NCBI RefSeq assembly: GCF_000444995.1
Contig: NC_022043.1
Coordinates: 186,001-250,000, forward strand
Length of the DNA stretch: 64,000 bases
Reading direction: 5' to 3'
Source of the DNA: Paracoccus aminophilus JCM 7686
GTDB taxonomy: Bacteria; Pseudomonadota; Alphaproteobacteria; Rhodobacterales; Rhodobacteraceae
Positions 28,140-37,288 of this stretch are shown one piece after another. The number at the start of each line of letters is the position of its first letter. Position 1 is the first letter of the stretch. Position numbers and translations under genes: made by a program. The notes beneath the pieces are model-generated. The model saw only the letters and a list, made by a program, of their open reading frames with translations, did no database searches and had not been told where the DNA came from.

Positions 28140-28790
28140 TCAGATCGTCGCCGGAGAGACCACCCAGATGACCTCGCACAGATGCTCGCCTTCAGCCCAG
28201 AACCTCACCCAGCTTGAGGCTGGAAAAGCGAAACTGTCGCCGGTTCTGACCAAAAACCGCCGCCCCTCGACCTCGAGCCCCAGTGTCCCTTGCGTCACCA
28301 GCCCGCATTTCCCGCCGGTTTCGCTGCGATAGGGCTCGCCGCTGTCGGCGCCGGGGTCGAGCGTGAAGCGCAGCATCTGGATCTGCGGCACGGTATCGGG
28401 GGTCAGGATCTCTTTGCGCAACCCATTGTCGGAATAATGCAACTTGCGCCGCGCCGCATGGCGCACGATGACCGCGCTTTCCTCGATTGCGGGATCGTCC
28501 TGCGTCTCGAAAAGCCAAAAGACCGGCATGTCGAGCGCCGCGCAGATCGCATGCATCGAGCGCACCGACGGCATGGTCAGCCCGCGCTCGACCTGCGAGA
28601 GCAGCCCGATCGAGACCCCGGCCCGCTCCGAGACCTCGCGCAGGGAAAGCTTGCGCAGCTTGCGCCGCAACCGCAGCTTTTCACCAATCGGATGGGTCGC
28701 GGCTGCGGGCCTTACCTCTTTCGGCCGCTGCTCCTCTGCGGTTGCCTCGAGGCCCGGATCAGACGGCACGGCCAGCCACCATCCCCTCAT
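28140..28790 (-). CDS. XRE-cupin transcriptional regulator
   Basis: 216 residues. A helix-turn-helix XRE domain is at about 35-95 (LRLRRKLRKLSLREVSERAGVS, then LSQVERGLTMPSV). A C-terminal cupin for small-ligand sensing follows (LEVEGRRFLVRTGDSFAFP around 175-193). This architecture is common for regulators of amino acid and methylated-compound catabolism. The 5' end overlaps the stop of the upstream flavoenzyme gene by 32 bases; a GTG at 28769 would shorten the overlap. Likely regulates that operon, and perhaps the hydroxyproline operon it faces. Confidence 0.87.
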   Translation of the reverse strand: MRGWWLAVPSDPGLEATAEEQRPKEVRPAAATHPIGEKLRLRRKLRKLSLREVSERAGVSIGLLSQVERGLTMPSVRSMHAICAALDMPVFWLFETQDDPAIEESAVIVRHAARRKLHYSDNGLRKEILTPDTVPQIQMLRFTLDPGADSGEPYRSETGGKCGLVTQGTLGLEVEGRRFLVRTGDSFAFPASSWVRFWAEGEHLCEVIWVVSPATI

Positions 28791-30717
28791 AGACCGCTTC
28801 CTCAGCGGTGCGGGGCGTCATGCAATCGCCGATCTGATGGCATTCGATCCCCATGGCGGCGATCTCTCCCGACAGATCATCGACCGGCAGATGGCCATTC
28901 GACAGGACCAGCGTCTCGATGCCCTCGAAGACAATCGGCTCGCCCGAGGCGATATGCTGCATGAACACGCTATCGCCATCGGTGCCGTAAAGCCGGGCAT
29001 AGGGCGTCACCCGCACGCCCAACCGGTGCAGCTCGCCCGCCGTGACATCGCGAACGTAAAGCGGAACGGTCTCGCCCATATGCACGCCCGAGACTGCAAG
29101 CTCGACCGAAGAGCCCTCGCGCGCCAGAAGCTGCGCGACACCCGGGCCAATCCAATCCGAGCGCCAGTCGGTCACGACGACCTTGGCCCCGACCTTGACC
29201 TGCCGCGTCAGCACCTCCCAAGCGGTCACGACCTGCATCGCGCCGTCGCTTTCATAGGACGGGATATAGGGCCGCGCGCCGGTCGCGAGGATGATCGCAT
29301 CCGGGGCAAAATCACGGATGAGATCGGCATCGACGCGGGCATTGCGACGGATCTCGACCCCGGCCAACACGCATTCGCGGGCGAGATTGGTGGCAATCCC
29401 GCCAAATTCGGCGCGCTGCGGGACCAACTGCGCCATAAGCGCCTGCCCGCCGAGCTGCGCGCCCGCCTCGAACAGCGTGACCGCATGGCCGCGCGCGGCC
29501 GCGATGGCTGCCGCCTTAAGCCCGGCTGGCCCACCGCCGATCACCATGACCCGCCGCGCCTTGGCCGCCACCGGATGGGTGCCGAAGACGAGCTCGCGCC
29601 CCGATTCCGGGTTCTGGATGCAGGAAATGCCCATGCCGCGGTGGAAATGGTGAATACAGGCCTGATTGCAGCCGATGCAGGCCCGGATATCGTCGAGCCG
29701 CCCGGCATCGGCCTTGCCCGGCATCGCCGGATCACAGATCAGCGCGCGCGTCATCCCGGCCATATCGGCCTCGCCGCGTGCGAGGATCTGCTCGGCCTCC
29801 TGTGGCTGGTTGATCCGGCCAACCACGAAAACCGGGATCTTCAGCGCCTCCTTGTAATCCTTGGCCTCCGCCGAGGCATAGCCCGCCGGAAAGGCCATCG
29901 GCGGCGCGATATGGACCGCGCCGCCAAGCGAAGCCGAGGTCCCGACAGTGATATTCAGGTAATCGAGCTGATCCTCGAGCGCGCGCATCGCCTCAAGTGT
30001 CTCGGCATGGGTCAGCCCCTCTTCATCCTTCTCGGTGGCCGACAGGCGCAGGCCGATGACGAAATCCTCATCGGTTGCCGCCCGCATCGCCGCGAGACAT
30101 TCCCGCAGAAAGCGCAGGCGGTTTTCCAGCCCGCCGCCATATTCATCCTGACGCCGGTTGATGCGCGGATTGAGAAATTGCGCCGGGAGATAGCCATGCG
30201 AGCCGACGAATTCGACCCCGTCGAGCCCGGCCTGCCGCATCCGCCGCGCGGCGTCACCGTAGCCCTGCACGATCTCGTCAATCAGCGCTTTCGGCATGGC
30301 GCGCGGCATCATCCGGAAGCGCTCATTCGGGACCGCCGAGGCCGAATAGGTCACGGCGAGCAGTCCATTGGCGCTTTCCATGATCTCGCGCCCCGGATGG
30401 AAGAGCTGCGAAATCACCACCGCGCCATGGGCATGACAGGCCTCGGCGAGTTTGCGATAACCTGGGATACAGGCGTCGCTGTTGGCCATGATGAGATGCG
30501 AGGTATAGCGCGCGGTCTCATGCACCCCCGCGACCTGGGTCACGATCAGCCCGACCCCGCCTTTCGCGCGCGCCTCTTGATAGGCGATATATTCATCGTT
30601 CACGAGCCCATGATGCGGCAGGCAGGTGTCATGTCCGGTCGAGAGAATCCGGTTCGGGATCGTGACGCCACGAATTGTCAGCGGCTGGAACAGATGGGGG
30701 AAAACGGGATGGGTCAT
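28759..30717 (-). CDS. old-yellow-enzyme/FAD fusion flavoenzyme, N-methylproline demethylase-like
   Basis: 652 residues with two modules. The N-terminal old yellow enzyme barrel binds FMN (about 1-340; FVGSHGYLPAQFLNPRINRR). A cysteine cluster for 4Fe-4S follows (RACIGCNQACIHHFH about residue 345, then SCIQNP). The C-terminal FAD/NAD(P) domain starts with VMVIGGGPAGLKAAAIAA (about 390). This is the 2,4-dienoyl-CoA reductase/trimethylamine dehydrogenase layout. Members named StcD/HpbA-type demethylate N-methylproline from proline betaine. Neighbouring hydroxyproline genes favour that role, though other amines are possible. Coupled to the XRE-cupin gene. Confidence 0.75.
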   Translation of the reverse strand: MTHPVFPHLFQPLTIRGVTIPNRILSTGHDTCLPHHGLVNDEYIAYQEARAKGGVGLIVTQVAGVHETARYTSHLIMANSDACIPGYRKLAEACHAHGAVVISQLFHPGREIMESANGLLAVTYSASAVPNERFRMMPRAMPKALIDEIVQGYGDAARRMRQAGLDGVEFVGSHGYLPAQFLNPRINRRQDEYGGGLENRLRFLRECLAAMRAATDEDFVIGLRLSATEKDEEGLTHAETLEAMRALEDQLDYLNITVGTSASLGGAVHIAPPMAFPAGYASAEAKDYKEALKIPVFVVGRINQPQEAEQILARGEADMAGMTRALICDPAMPGKADAGRLDDIRACIGCNQACIHHFHRGMGISCIQNPESGRELVFGTHPVAAKARRVMVIGGGPAGLKAAAIAAARGHAVTLFEAGAQLGGQALMAQLVPQRAEFGGIATNLARECVLAGVEIRRNARVDADLIRDFAPDAIILATGARPYIPSYESDGAMQVVTAWEVLTRQVKVGAKVVVTDWRSDWIGPGVAQLLAREGSSVELAVSGVHMGETVPLYVRDVTAGELHRLGVRVTPYARLYGTDGDSVFMQHIASGEPIVFEGIETLVLSNGHLPVDDLSGEIAAMGIECHQIGDCMTPRTAEEAVYEGMVAGRAV

Positions 30718-30833
30718 GCGTCGACTGGCTGCCTTCGGGATTGCTGATCGCGCCGTCCCGGCCCGAAACCCAAAGCCCGCGCGGGCCGTCGGACCATGAA
30801 CGTCCGCCTGAGAAGAAATCAGCCTGACTAAAA

Positions 30834-30846
30834 AATCAACATGATT
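30834..30846. promoter_or_regulatory. short inverted repeat upstream of flavoenzyme/XRE-cupin operon
   Basis: AATCA (30834-30838) and TGATT (30842-30846) around ACA, in an AT-rich stretch 117-129 bases before the flavoenzyme start. It could be the operator of the XRE-cupin regulator. Weak on its own. Confidence 0.35.
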
Positions 30847-30886
30847 ATTTCAATCTGAACACAATTCTTGGCCGAGGTTGGGCGAA

Positions 30887-30916
30887 AAGGAAAAGGCCCG
30901 GATCGCTCCGGGCCTT
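30887..30916 (-). terminator. rho-independent terminator of aqpZ
   Basis: Perfect 9-base stem AAGGCCCGG (30893-30901) and CCGGGCCTT (30908-30916) with a 6-base loop. On the minus strand it is followed by TTTTCCTTTTCG. It lies 24 bases after the aqpZ stop. Confidence 0.9.
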
Positions 30917-30940
30917 CGCGCAATCAAAGAGGAGACGCGA

Positions 30941-31627
30941 TCAATCGTCCTCACCCACGACTTTCCAGATCACCGCGCCAATGACGGCCCCGACGATCGG
31001 CGCCACCCAGAAGAGCCAGAGCTGACCAATCGCCCAGCCGCCCGCAAACAGAGCCTGGCTGGTCGAACGGGCCGGGTTAACCGAGGTGTTGGTGACCGGG
31101 ATCGAGATCAGGTGGATCAGCGTCAGCGCCAGACCAATGGCCAGCGGCGCGAAGCCTGCGGGCGCACGGCCATGGGTCGTGCCCAGAATGACGATGAGGA
31201 AGAAGGCGGTCAGAATGATCTCGATCACCAGCGCCGAGAGCATCGAATAGCCGCCGGGCGAGTGCTCGCCATAGCCGTTCGCAGCAAATCCGCCGACCTC
31301 AAAGCCAGCCTTGCCGGTGGCGATGACATAGAGCGCGGCGGCCGCAAGGATCGCGCCGATCAGCTGGGCGATGATATAGGGGATCAGACGCGACGCCGGG
31401 AAGCGTCCGGCAACGGTCAGGCCGACCGAAACCGCAGGGTTGAAATGGCCGCCCGAGATGCCGCCGACGGCATAGGCCATCGTCACCACCGTCAGACCGA
31501 AAGCCAAAGCGACACCGGTAAAGCCGATGCCGAGCGCCGGGAATGCCGCAGCCAGAATCGCACTGCCGCAGCCCCCGAAGACAAGCCAGAATGTCCCGAG
31601 GGCTTCTGCTGCCAGACTTTTTTGCAT
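30941..31627 (-). CDS. aqpZ: aquaporin Z
   Basis: 228-residue water channel with six membrane helices and two half-helices. Both NPA boxes are intact: HFNPAVS (about residue 63) and SVNPARS (about 184). The selectivity-filter pattern of aquaporin Z is consistent (Arg after the second NPA; His in [18 protein letters not shown]). Single-gene transcript with its own terminator. The opening [23 protein letters not shown] is typical of AqpZ. Confidence 0.94.
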   Translation of the reverse strand: MQKSLAAEALGTFWLVFGGCGSAILAAAFPALGIGFTGVALAFGLTVVTMAYAVGGISGGHFNPAVSVGLTVAGRFPASRLIPYIIAQLIGAILAAAALYVIATGKAGFEVGGFAANGYGEHSPGGYSMLSALVIEIILTAFFLIVILGTTHGRAPAGFAPLAIGLALTLIHLISIPVTNTSVNPARSTSQALFAGGWAIGQLWLFWVAPIVGAVIGAVIWKVVGEDD

Positions 31628-31902
31628 GGGAGAACTCCATCAAAATTCCGCCCCCTGCCAAATCGGCAAATCGGGCGTGCAGGCGTTGATCTGCAACGAT
31701 AATCTACCACCTTTAAGAGCGTCCTGCCTCAAGAATCTGCAAGCTCGCGCCGTTGCAATCGAAAGCTGAAATTCCGTTCGGACCGCCTCGAAATCGAAAC
31801 CCGTCCGGGCGAGAGCAAACCGCGCTGTCGGCGTGTTTCGCCGTCACTGGTGGCATCCCGATCGAGCAAGGTCTAAGATCCGCGCTCGTCCAAGGAGCCG
31901 CC

Positions 31903-32925
31903 ATGACCGATCCCGCCACCCCCAATCCTGCCACCTCTGATCGTCCCTTTCGCATTATCGTCGCCGGAACCGGCGGCACCATTGCCTCGACCGGGGCAGA
32001 TCCGGCGAACAGCGTCGATTATCAGGTCACGACCACCGTCGGGTCGCTGATCGAGGGGCTTGCGGCCCATGTTCCGGGGATCTCGGTTCAAGCCGAGCAG
32101 ATCGTCAATGTCGACAGCAGTGAGATCGGGAATGCGCTTTTGCTCGAGATCGCGCGCGGCGCGGCTGCGATCCTCGCGCGGCCCGAGGTCGATGCGCTGG
32201 TTCTGACCCATGGCACGGATTCGCTTGAGGAAACCGCCTATTTCCTTCACCTCGTGCTCAAGACCGGCAAGCCCGTGGTGATGGTCGGCGCCATGCGTCC
32301 GGCCTCGGCACTGGGTGCGGACGGGCCCGCCAATCTCGTCGATGGGCTGCGAGTCGCGGCCGAGCCCGCGGCGGCCGGTCTGGGGGTTCTGGTGCTGTCG
32401 AATGGCGCGGTCTATTCGGCCCGCGACATCCTCAAGACCCATCCGGTGGCACTTGATGCGCTGGGAGCGGCCCGGCGCGGCCCGCTTGGCGAGCTCAGCG
32501 GCAGCGCGGTCTTTTTCCACCACCGCCCGGTCCCGCGCCACACGCTGACGAGCGCCTTCGACCTTGCCGAGATCGCGGCCCTGCCGACCGTCGATATCCT
32601 GTTCGATCATCAAGAGGCGCGTGAATTGTTCTATGCGGCGGCCCTTGATGGCGGCGCGCAGGCACTGGTCATCGCGGCCTATGGCAATGGCAGCCTCTCG
32701 CCCGGCGCGCTGCACGGGATCGCGCGGGCTCGTGCCGTCGGAGTCCCGGTGATCCGCGCCAGCCGCACCATGGCGGGCGTGGTCTCGGCCCGCCCGGAGG
32801 AAGCGGAAACCGGGCTGATTTCGGCGCTGGGGCTGACCCCGCAAAAGGCGCGGATTCTGATGCTCTGCGCGCTGGCCAGCCAACAACCGCTGTCAAAGCT
32901 GCAAGAGCTTTTCGCGACGCATTGA
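31903..32925 (+). CDS. L-asparaginase, type II fold
   Basis: 340-residue asparaginase/glutaminase. The first catalytic Thr is in IIVAGTGGTIASTG (about residues 18-31). The second Thr is in LTHGTDSLEETAYFL (about 103-117), with the Asp and a downstream Lys in VGAMRPAS. No cleavable signal peptide is seen, only a short Pro/Thr-rich lead, so it is probably cytoplasmic. ATG at 31903 follows CAAGGAG at good spacing; the frame is open further upstream but that part is not protein-like. Confidence 0.92.
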   Translation: MTDPATPNPATSDRPFRIIVAGTGGTIASTGADPANSVDYQVTTTVGSLIEGLAAHVPGISVQAEQIVNVDSSEIGNALLLEIARGAAAILARPEVDALVLTHGTDSLEETAYFLHLVLKTGKPVVMVGAMRPASALGADGPANLVDGLRVAAEPAAAGLGVLVLSNGAVYSARDILKTHPVALDALGAARRGPLGELSGSAVFFHHRPVPRHTLTSAFDLAEIAALPTVDILFDHQEARELFYAAALDGGAQALVIAAYGNGSLSPGALHGIARARAVGVPVIRASRTMAGVVSARPEEAETGLISALGLTPQKARILMLCALASQQPLSKLQELFATH

Positions 32926-32939
32926 ACCTTACGTGAGCC

Positions 32940-33473
32940 TCAGGCCGCGCGTTTGCGTCGCTCGGTCTCGGCGAAGGTCACGATGCCTTCGAGCACGCCG
33001 CCCGACAGTCGCGACTTCGCCCCGAAGGCGCGCGCCAAGGAATGCATGCCCTGATTGTCGCGGAAAAAGAACATATGCACGGCTCGCAGCCCCTGAGAGC
33101 GTGCTGTATCTAGCACCGCCCCGACCAGTCTGCGTCCGAAGCCGAGATGCTGGCAACCGCTTTCGACCGAGACCGAAAGCTCGCCCTCTTGGGCAATATC
33201 GAAGGGAAAAAGTTCGCTCATCCCGCGCAGTTCGGTCCCTTCGAAAAGGCCGAAGATCACGGTGCTGGTCCAGTCGATCTGGTTGGAATAGCGCTCTAGC
33301 GCGGCATCGCTCATCCCACCTTGGAATCGGGCATGGCGGTCGCTCAGCGACAGGCGCAGCAGATGCGCCAGATGGGCACTGCGGTCCCAGCGCGTCAGGC
33401 GGCGCAGCGTAAAGCGCGAATCCGCGCTGGCCATCGGAACAGAGGGGGTTTGACCCGGGTGTGAATCCGTCAT
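32940..33473 (-). CDS. GNAT family N-acetyltransferase
   Basis: 177 residues. The acetyl-CoA binding region is ESGCQHLGFGRRLVGAVLDTARSQG (about residues 105-129), with Gln/Gly-x-Gly/Ala spacing as in the family. The substrate is unknown. I chose the start at 33473 because GGAGAG precedes it and the GNAT fold begins soon after; an in-frame start at 33575 adds a non-conserved lead. Convergent with the asparaginase gene, 14 bases apart. Confidence 0.8.
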   Translation of the reverse strand: MTDSHPGQTPSVPMASADSRFTLRRLTRWDRSAHLAHLLRLSLSDRHARFQGGMSDAALERYSNQIDWTSTVIFGLFEGTELRGMSELFPFDIAQEGELSVSVESGCQHLGFGRRLVGAVLDTARSQGLRAVHMFFFRDNQGMHSLARAFGAKSRLSGGVLEGIVTFAETERRKRAA

Positions 33474-33944
33474 CTTCTCTCTCCGTCCGCGTTGCCTCCC
33501 ACCACGCGTCAAAACAGAAACTTCCGCAGCCCATGCTGCAGTGCAGAAAATAGGGATGCCGAGCTCGGAAGTCAAATCACGTCAGAGCTTGTGACCCGAC
33601 GGCACGGCCATCCTGTCGCGTCTGGCGCGCGTGATCTGGCGCATGTTCATGCGAAGAATGTCTGTAGCATCTTATTGTTACTAAACGATATCTGTGGTCA
33701 CAATGCCACAATGCAGCGCCCCGCCCGCTTACGGCGTCAGAATGACGCAGCCGTGCCGGAAGCCGATCCCAGCCCACGCGACCGTGATCCGCGAAAGCAC
33801 CCTCGCGGTCTGTTCTCGCCCGGTCACGGATGCTAGGCGATGGTCCTGCTGGCGGGTTTTCGTCAGATGATTGGGCGAGGTCAGCCGCGCGCGCCAACCC
33901 CGCCAATGCTCGCCGATCCGGGCTGGATCTTGAAAGGACGCCTC
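33474..33944. other. 471-base intergenic region, promoters only
   Basis: It separates divergent GNAT and DsbA-like genes. An AT-rich segment around 33670-33710 and a small perfect hairpin GCGTCA-GAA-TGACGC near 33733-33748 are the only structures. Short open frames here lack coding character. I see no gene. Confidence 0.4.
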
Positions 33945-34580
33945 ATGCTGACCCGCCGCCACGCCCTGCTTTCCGGTCTTGCGACAGGCGCAGCCTTTGC
34001 TTTGCCCGCGCTTGCCGCCGAAGAAAACCCGATGCCCCCCGAGCTGCGCAAGGCGCTGGAGCGTGACCCCAATGCGCCGGTTCTGGGCAATCCGAACGGC
34101 GACATCACGCTGACGGAATTTTTCGATTACAATTGTCCCTATTGCCGCGTGATGGTGAAGGACGTCCATCAGCTCATCACGGATGACAAGAATCTGCGCG
34201 TGGTCTTTCGCGAATGGCCGGTCTTTGGCGAGGGCTCGATTTTCACGACGCGCGTGTCGCTCGCCTCGCTTAAACAGGGCAAATACTGGCAGTTCCATTC
34301 GGCGATGATGGCGATCAAGGGCAAGGCCGATGAGCGTTCCGCAATGCGCACCGCCGAAAAGGTGGGCCTCGATCTGACGCGGCTTAAGAAGGATATGGAT
34401 TCGGATCAGGTCTACGCGCATATGGACCGCTCGACCGAGCTTGCCGATCACATGGGTCTGGTCGGAACACCGACCTTCATCGCCGGAAACGAAGGCCTTT
34501 TCGGCAAGCAGAGCCTGACCGAGCTCAAGGAGATGATCGCGCGCGGCCGCAAGGCTTTGGCCAAGCCCGCGCGCCGTTAA
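33945..34580 (+). CDS. DsbA-family thiol:disulfide protein, secreted
   Basis: 211 residues. The N-terminal signal MLTRRHALLSGLATGAAFALPALA has twin arginines and a hydrophobic core, so export may be by Tat or Sec. The thioredoxin-like domain has the active site NCPYC (about residue 64) after LTEFFDY, and the cis-Pro loop is GLVGTPTFIAGN (about 171). It resembles DsbA/BdbD-type oxidoreductases. ATG at 33945 has AAGGA at 8 bases. The stop codon shares TTAA with the convergent dgkA stop. Confidence 0.9.
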   Translation: MLTRRHALLSGLATGAAFALPALAAEENPMPPELRKALERDPNAPVLGNPNGDITLTEFFDYNCPYCRVMVKDVHQLITDDKNLRVVFREWPVFGEGSIFTTRVSLASLKQGKYWQFHSAMMAIKGKADERSAMRTAEKVGLDLTRLKKDMDSDQVYAHMDRSTELADHMGLVGTPTFIAGNEGLFGKQSLTELKEMIARGRKALAKPARR

Positions 34581-34939
34581 GAGAACAGGATCACCAGCCA
34601 GGCGAGGCCGCCCGCGATCGCCGTCACGGCGACCGCAGCGCTGGCGGCATCCTTGGCGCGCCCCGCACGCGGATCGCGTTCGAGCGAGATGAAATCGACG
34701 GTTTCCTCGATCGCGGTGTTGATCAGCTCGACGACAAGGATGAGCAGCCCGAGCGCCAGCAGCACAGCCCGCTCACCACCGCTCAGCGGAAGATAGAAGA
34801 CGAAAAAGGCCGAGATCAGATTGATCACGCCCCATTGGCGCAAAGATTTCTCATTGACCCAAGTCGCGCGAAAGCCAGTCCAGGACCAGCTTGCCGTGCG
34901 TCCGACCCGGGCGATTTCCTGCTTCAGTTTCGCCAACAT
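34577..34939 (-). CDS. dgkA: diacylglycerol kinase
   Basis: 120-residue integral membrane kinase that recycles diacylglycerol to phosphatidate. The N-terminal amphipathic region has ATWVNEKSLRQWGVI, which includes the Glu/Asn positions of the family. Three membrane helices follow, with ELINTAIEETVDFISLERDP as the catalytic signature (about residues 68-88). A GTG one codon upstream is an alternative start. Tail-to-tail overlap of 4 bases with the DsbA-like gene. Confidence 0.94.
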   Translation of the reverse strand: MLAKLKQEIARVGRTASWSWTGFRATWVNEKSLRQWGVINLISAFFVFYLPLSGGERAVLLALGLLILVVELINTAIEETVDFISLERDPRAGRAKDAASAAVAVTAIAGGLAWLVILFS

Positions 34940-35010
34940 CACATGCCCTCTTTTGTCTCAGATGTCCCGGCAAGCCCGGCAAAAGCAAGGGCAAATGCGA
35001 TAATTGCGGA

Positions 35011-36519
35011 TCAGCTTTGTCGGGTGTAGCGGATCATCCGCGCCCGCGAGAGCACCAGATCGAAGGCATCGTCTCCGTCGCGCGCAAGGCAGATCCGGCG
35101 CAGCCATGGCCCGTCGCGCAAGGTAAAGAGAAACCGCCCGCCGCCCAAGGATTGCAGAGGCATCACCCGCCGCGTCGGGCCCGCACCCATGATGACCGCG
35201 CCGTCCCTGATCTCGAGCGCGCCGCCCAGATCCGCGACATGCCAGAGCCCGTCGAGATCCGCAGGGATCGGCTCGGGCCGGACAGGCAGGAAGCGCGCCG
35301 GGGCGTGACCGGTCTCACCGACGACGGCCGCGCCGTCCATCCGCAGCTCAAGCCGCGAGGTCGGCGACAAGCTGTCAACACCACCGCCCGCGACCGGATA
35401 GACCGCGACCTCATCGTCGAGCCGCACGACAGAGGCCGCGCGGACCTCGATCCAATCGGCCCCTTCGGGCGCGACGTAAAGGCCGGGAACCAGATCCGAG
35501 CCGGGCTCGGGCAGGTGTTCGCCAAAGAGCGCCGCCAGAACTTGCGCCGCAATGGCCGAGCCGTTCGTCTCGTCGCGGTTCGACACGACCGCGCAGCCGA
35601 TGCCGGTTTCAGGATCGAGCAGGAGATAGCTTTTGAACCCCGGCTGCGAGCCGCCGTGCCCGATCAGCTCGCGCGTGCCGACCTGTTGGCGGCGCAGCCC
35701 GAGGCCATAGCCGGTCGTACGACCGTCCGCGAGATGGCGCGGCGCCGATAGGGCCGCGAGGCGCCCGGCGAAGCTGCCCTCGGCGCGCAGCAGCGCCCGG
35801 CCCCAATCGGCCAAGGCGCGACCGCTGCCGATCAGGCTGCCCGCCGCCGAAAGATGCATCCCCTGGAGGCCCATCTGCCAGCTTGCGCCGTCATGCCAAT
35901 AGCCGGTCGCCAGCCCCTTGACCGGATCGGTCCACATCTCGGCCGCCTGCATGGCAATGCCGCGCCCCTCGCGCAGTTCCCTGCGCAGGAAATCGTCGAA
36001 CTTGAGGCCATGGGCGCGCATCGCCTCTTCGACCAGCCGATAGCCGCCATTCGAATAATGGACCTCGGTGCCAGCCGGATAGTTCAGCCGCGTCATCGCC
36101 TCGTGGAAGGCCAAGAGCTCGGGCGCGCGGGTTTCGGTAAAGATCGAGAGGCCAATCAGGGTCAGGCATTCGCGGCTGTCCGGGAGGCCACCTGACATAT
36201 CGAGCGCCTGCCCGACCGTGACTTCTGCCGTAGCGGGTGCCAGTCCCGGAAGGTGCTTGCCCAAGGGATCGCTTAGCGAAATCAGCTCGGGATGGGCCAG
36301 CACGAAACTCGCGAAGACATGTTTCGTCACCGAGGCATAGCGCACCACCGTGTCGATGCTGAAGGGCGCGAGCGTCGCAAGGCTTTCAACGCCGCCCGCC
36401 GCGACCGCCCGAAGGCCGTCGCGGTCGAACAGCAAAACCGCGCCCCCGGGTTCATCCCCGCACCAAGAAACGGATGCGGTCAGCGCCGCTTCGGCAGCGG
36501 CCCAGTTGAGCGCGGTCAT
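35011..36519 (-). CDS. serine beta-lactamase-fold hydrolase, D-aminopeptidase (DAP)-like
   Basis: 502 residues, no signal peptide, so cytoplasmic. A penicillin-binding fold at about 1-330 has S63 and K66 (ASVTK), Y155 (YSN) and H288 (GHGG). These numbers lie within two residues of what I recall for Ochrobactrum D-aminopeptidase (S62, K65, Y153, H287). The remaining about 170 residues are beta-rich, like that enzyme's two extra barrel domains. The enzyme releases N-terminal D-residues such as D-Ala. It is the last gene after a Dpp-type importer, fitting cytoplasmic processing of imported D-peptides. Confidence 0.78.
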   Translation of the reverse strand: MTALNWAAAEAALTASVSWCGDEPGGAVLLFDRDGLRAVAAGGVESLATLAPFSIDTVVRYASVTKHVFASFVLAHPELISLSDPLGKHLPGLAPATAEVTVGQALDMSGGLPDSRECLTLIGLSIFTETRAPELLAFHEAMTRLNYPAGTEVHYSNGGYRLVEEAMRAHGLKFDDFLRRELREGRGIAMQAAEMWTDPVKGLATGYWHDGASWQMGLQGMHLSAAGSLIGSGRALADWGRALLRAEGSFAGRLAALSAPRHLADGRTTGYGLGLRRQQVGTRELIGHGGSQPGFKSYLLLDPETGIGCAVVSNRDETNGSAIAAQVLAALFGEHLPEPGSDLVPGLYVAPEGADWIEVRAASVVRLDDEVAVYPVAGGGVDSLSPTSRLELRMDGAAVVGETGHAPARFLPVRPEPIPADLDGLWHVADLGGALEIRDGAVIMGAGPTRRVMPLQSLGGGRFLFTLRDGPWLRRICLARDGDDAFDLVLSRARMIRYTRQS

Positions 36520-36532
36520 GTCTTCGTCCTTC

Positions 36533-37288
36533 TCAGCCTTCGACTTCTTCCAAAGCGACGCTCAGACGGCGCAGCTCTTGCGTATGGGGGTGGGTGATGT
36601 TGCCAAGGCGCAGATCCTCGGCTGTGCATTGCTCGACCATTTCACCGCTTTGCATCACCCCAAGCCGGTCGCACAGATGCGCGATGACGGCGAGGTTGTG
36701 GCTGACCATGACATAGGTCAGGCCGCGCTCTTCGCGCAGATCGGCCAAGAGGTTCAACACCTCCGCCTGAACCGAGACATCCAAAGCGGAGGTCGGCTCA
36801 TCCAAGAGCAGCACCTGCGGCTCGGCGATCAAAGCGCGCGCGATGGCCACGCGCTGACGCTGCCCGCCCGAAAGCTGATGCGGATAGCGGAAGCGCGCGG
36901 TCTGAGGCAAAGCGACGGCGGAAAGCGCGCGGTTGATGCGCCCGTCGATGTCGTCCATGCGGTGGACAAGCAGGATTTCCGACAGGATGCGGTCGATGGT
37001 CTGGCGCGGATGGAGCGAGCCGAAGGGGTCTTGAAAGACCATCTGCACCTTGCGGAAGAAGCCCGGCGGACGGCGCAGCGGCAAGGCCTCACCCGCCAGC
37101 AGCATCTTGCCCGACCAGTCCTCGTTCAGCCCGGCCAAGGCGCGCAGCACGGTCGATTTGCCCGAGCCGCTTTCGCCGACGATGCCAAAGCTCTCGCCGC
37201 GCGCGACGGCAAGATTGACACCCTTGACCACTTCATGGCCCGAAAAGGCGATCCGCAGATCCTGAATATCGATCATCGGTGCGCTCAT
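36533..37288 (-). CDS. peptide ABC transporter ATP-binding protein, DppF-like
   Basis: 251-residue ATPase. Walker A is GESGSGKSTVL (about residues 34-44), signature LSGGQRQRVAIARAL, Walker B LLLDEPTSALDV, and switch His in VSHNL. Shorter than typical DppF because the C-terminal oligopeptide-binding extension is reduced. It overlaps the DppD-like gene by 4 bases and is followed 13 bases later by the D-aminopeptidase-like gene. Confidence 0.93.
   Translation of the reverse strand: MSAPMIDIQDLRIAFSGHEVVKGVNLAVARGESFGIVGESGSGKSTVLRALAGLNEDWSGKMLLAGEALPLRRPPGFFRKVQMVFQDPFGSLHPRQTIDRILSEILLVHRMDDIDGRINRALSAVALPQTARFRYPHQLSGGQRQRVAIARALIAEPQVLLLDEPTSALDVSVQAEVLNLLADLREERGLTYVMVSHNLAVIAHLCDRLGVMQSGEMVEQCTAEDLRLGNITHPHTQELRRLSVALEEVEG

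Noticed and set aside
28444..30747. 767-codon open frame opposite the old-yellow-enzyme-type gene
   Set aside because: Composition is typical of an antisense shadow; the minus-strand gene has all expected cofactor motifs.
33668..33718. TGTGGTCACA-like palindrome considered as a CRP/FNR site
   Set aside because: Too short and divergent from both consensus forms, and not placed at a convincing promoter.
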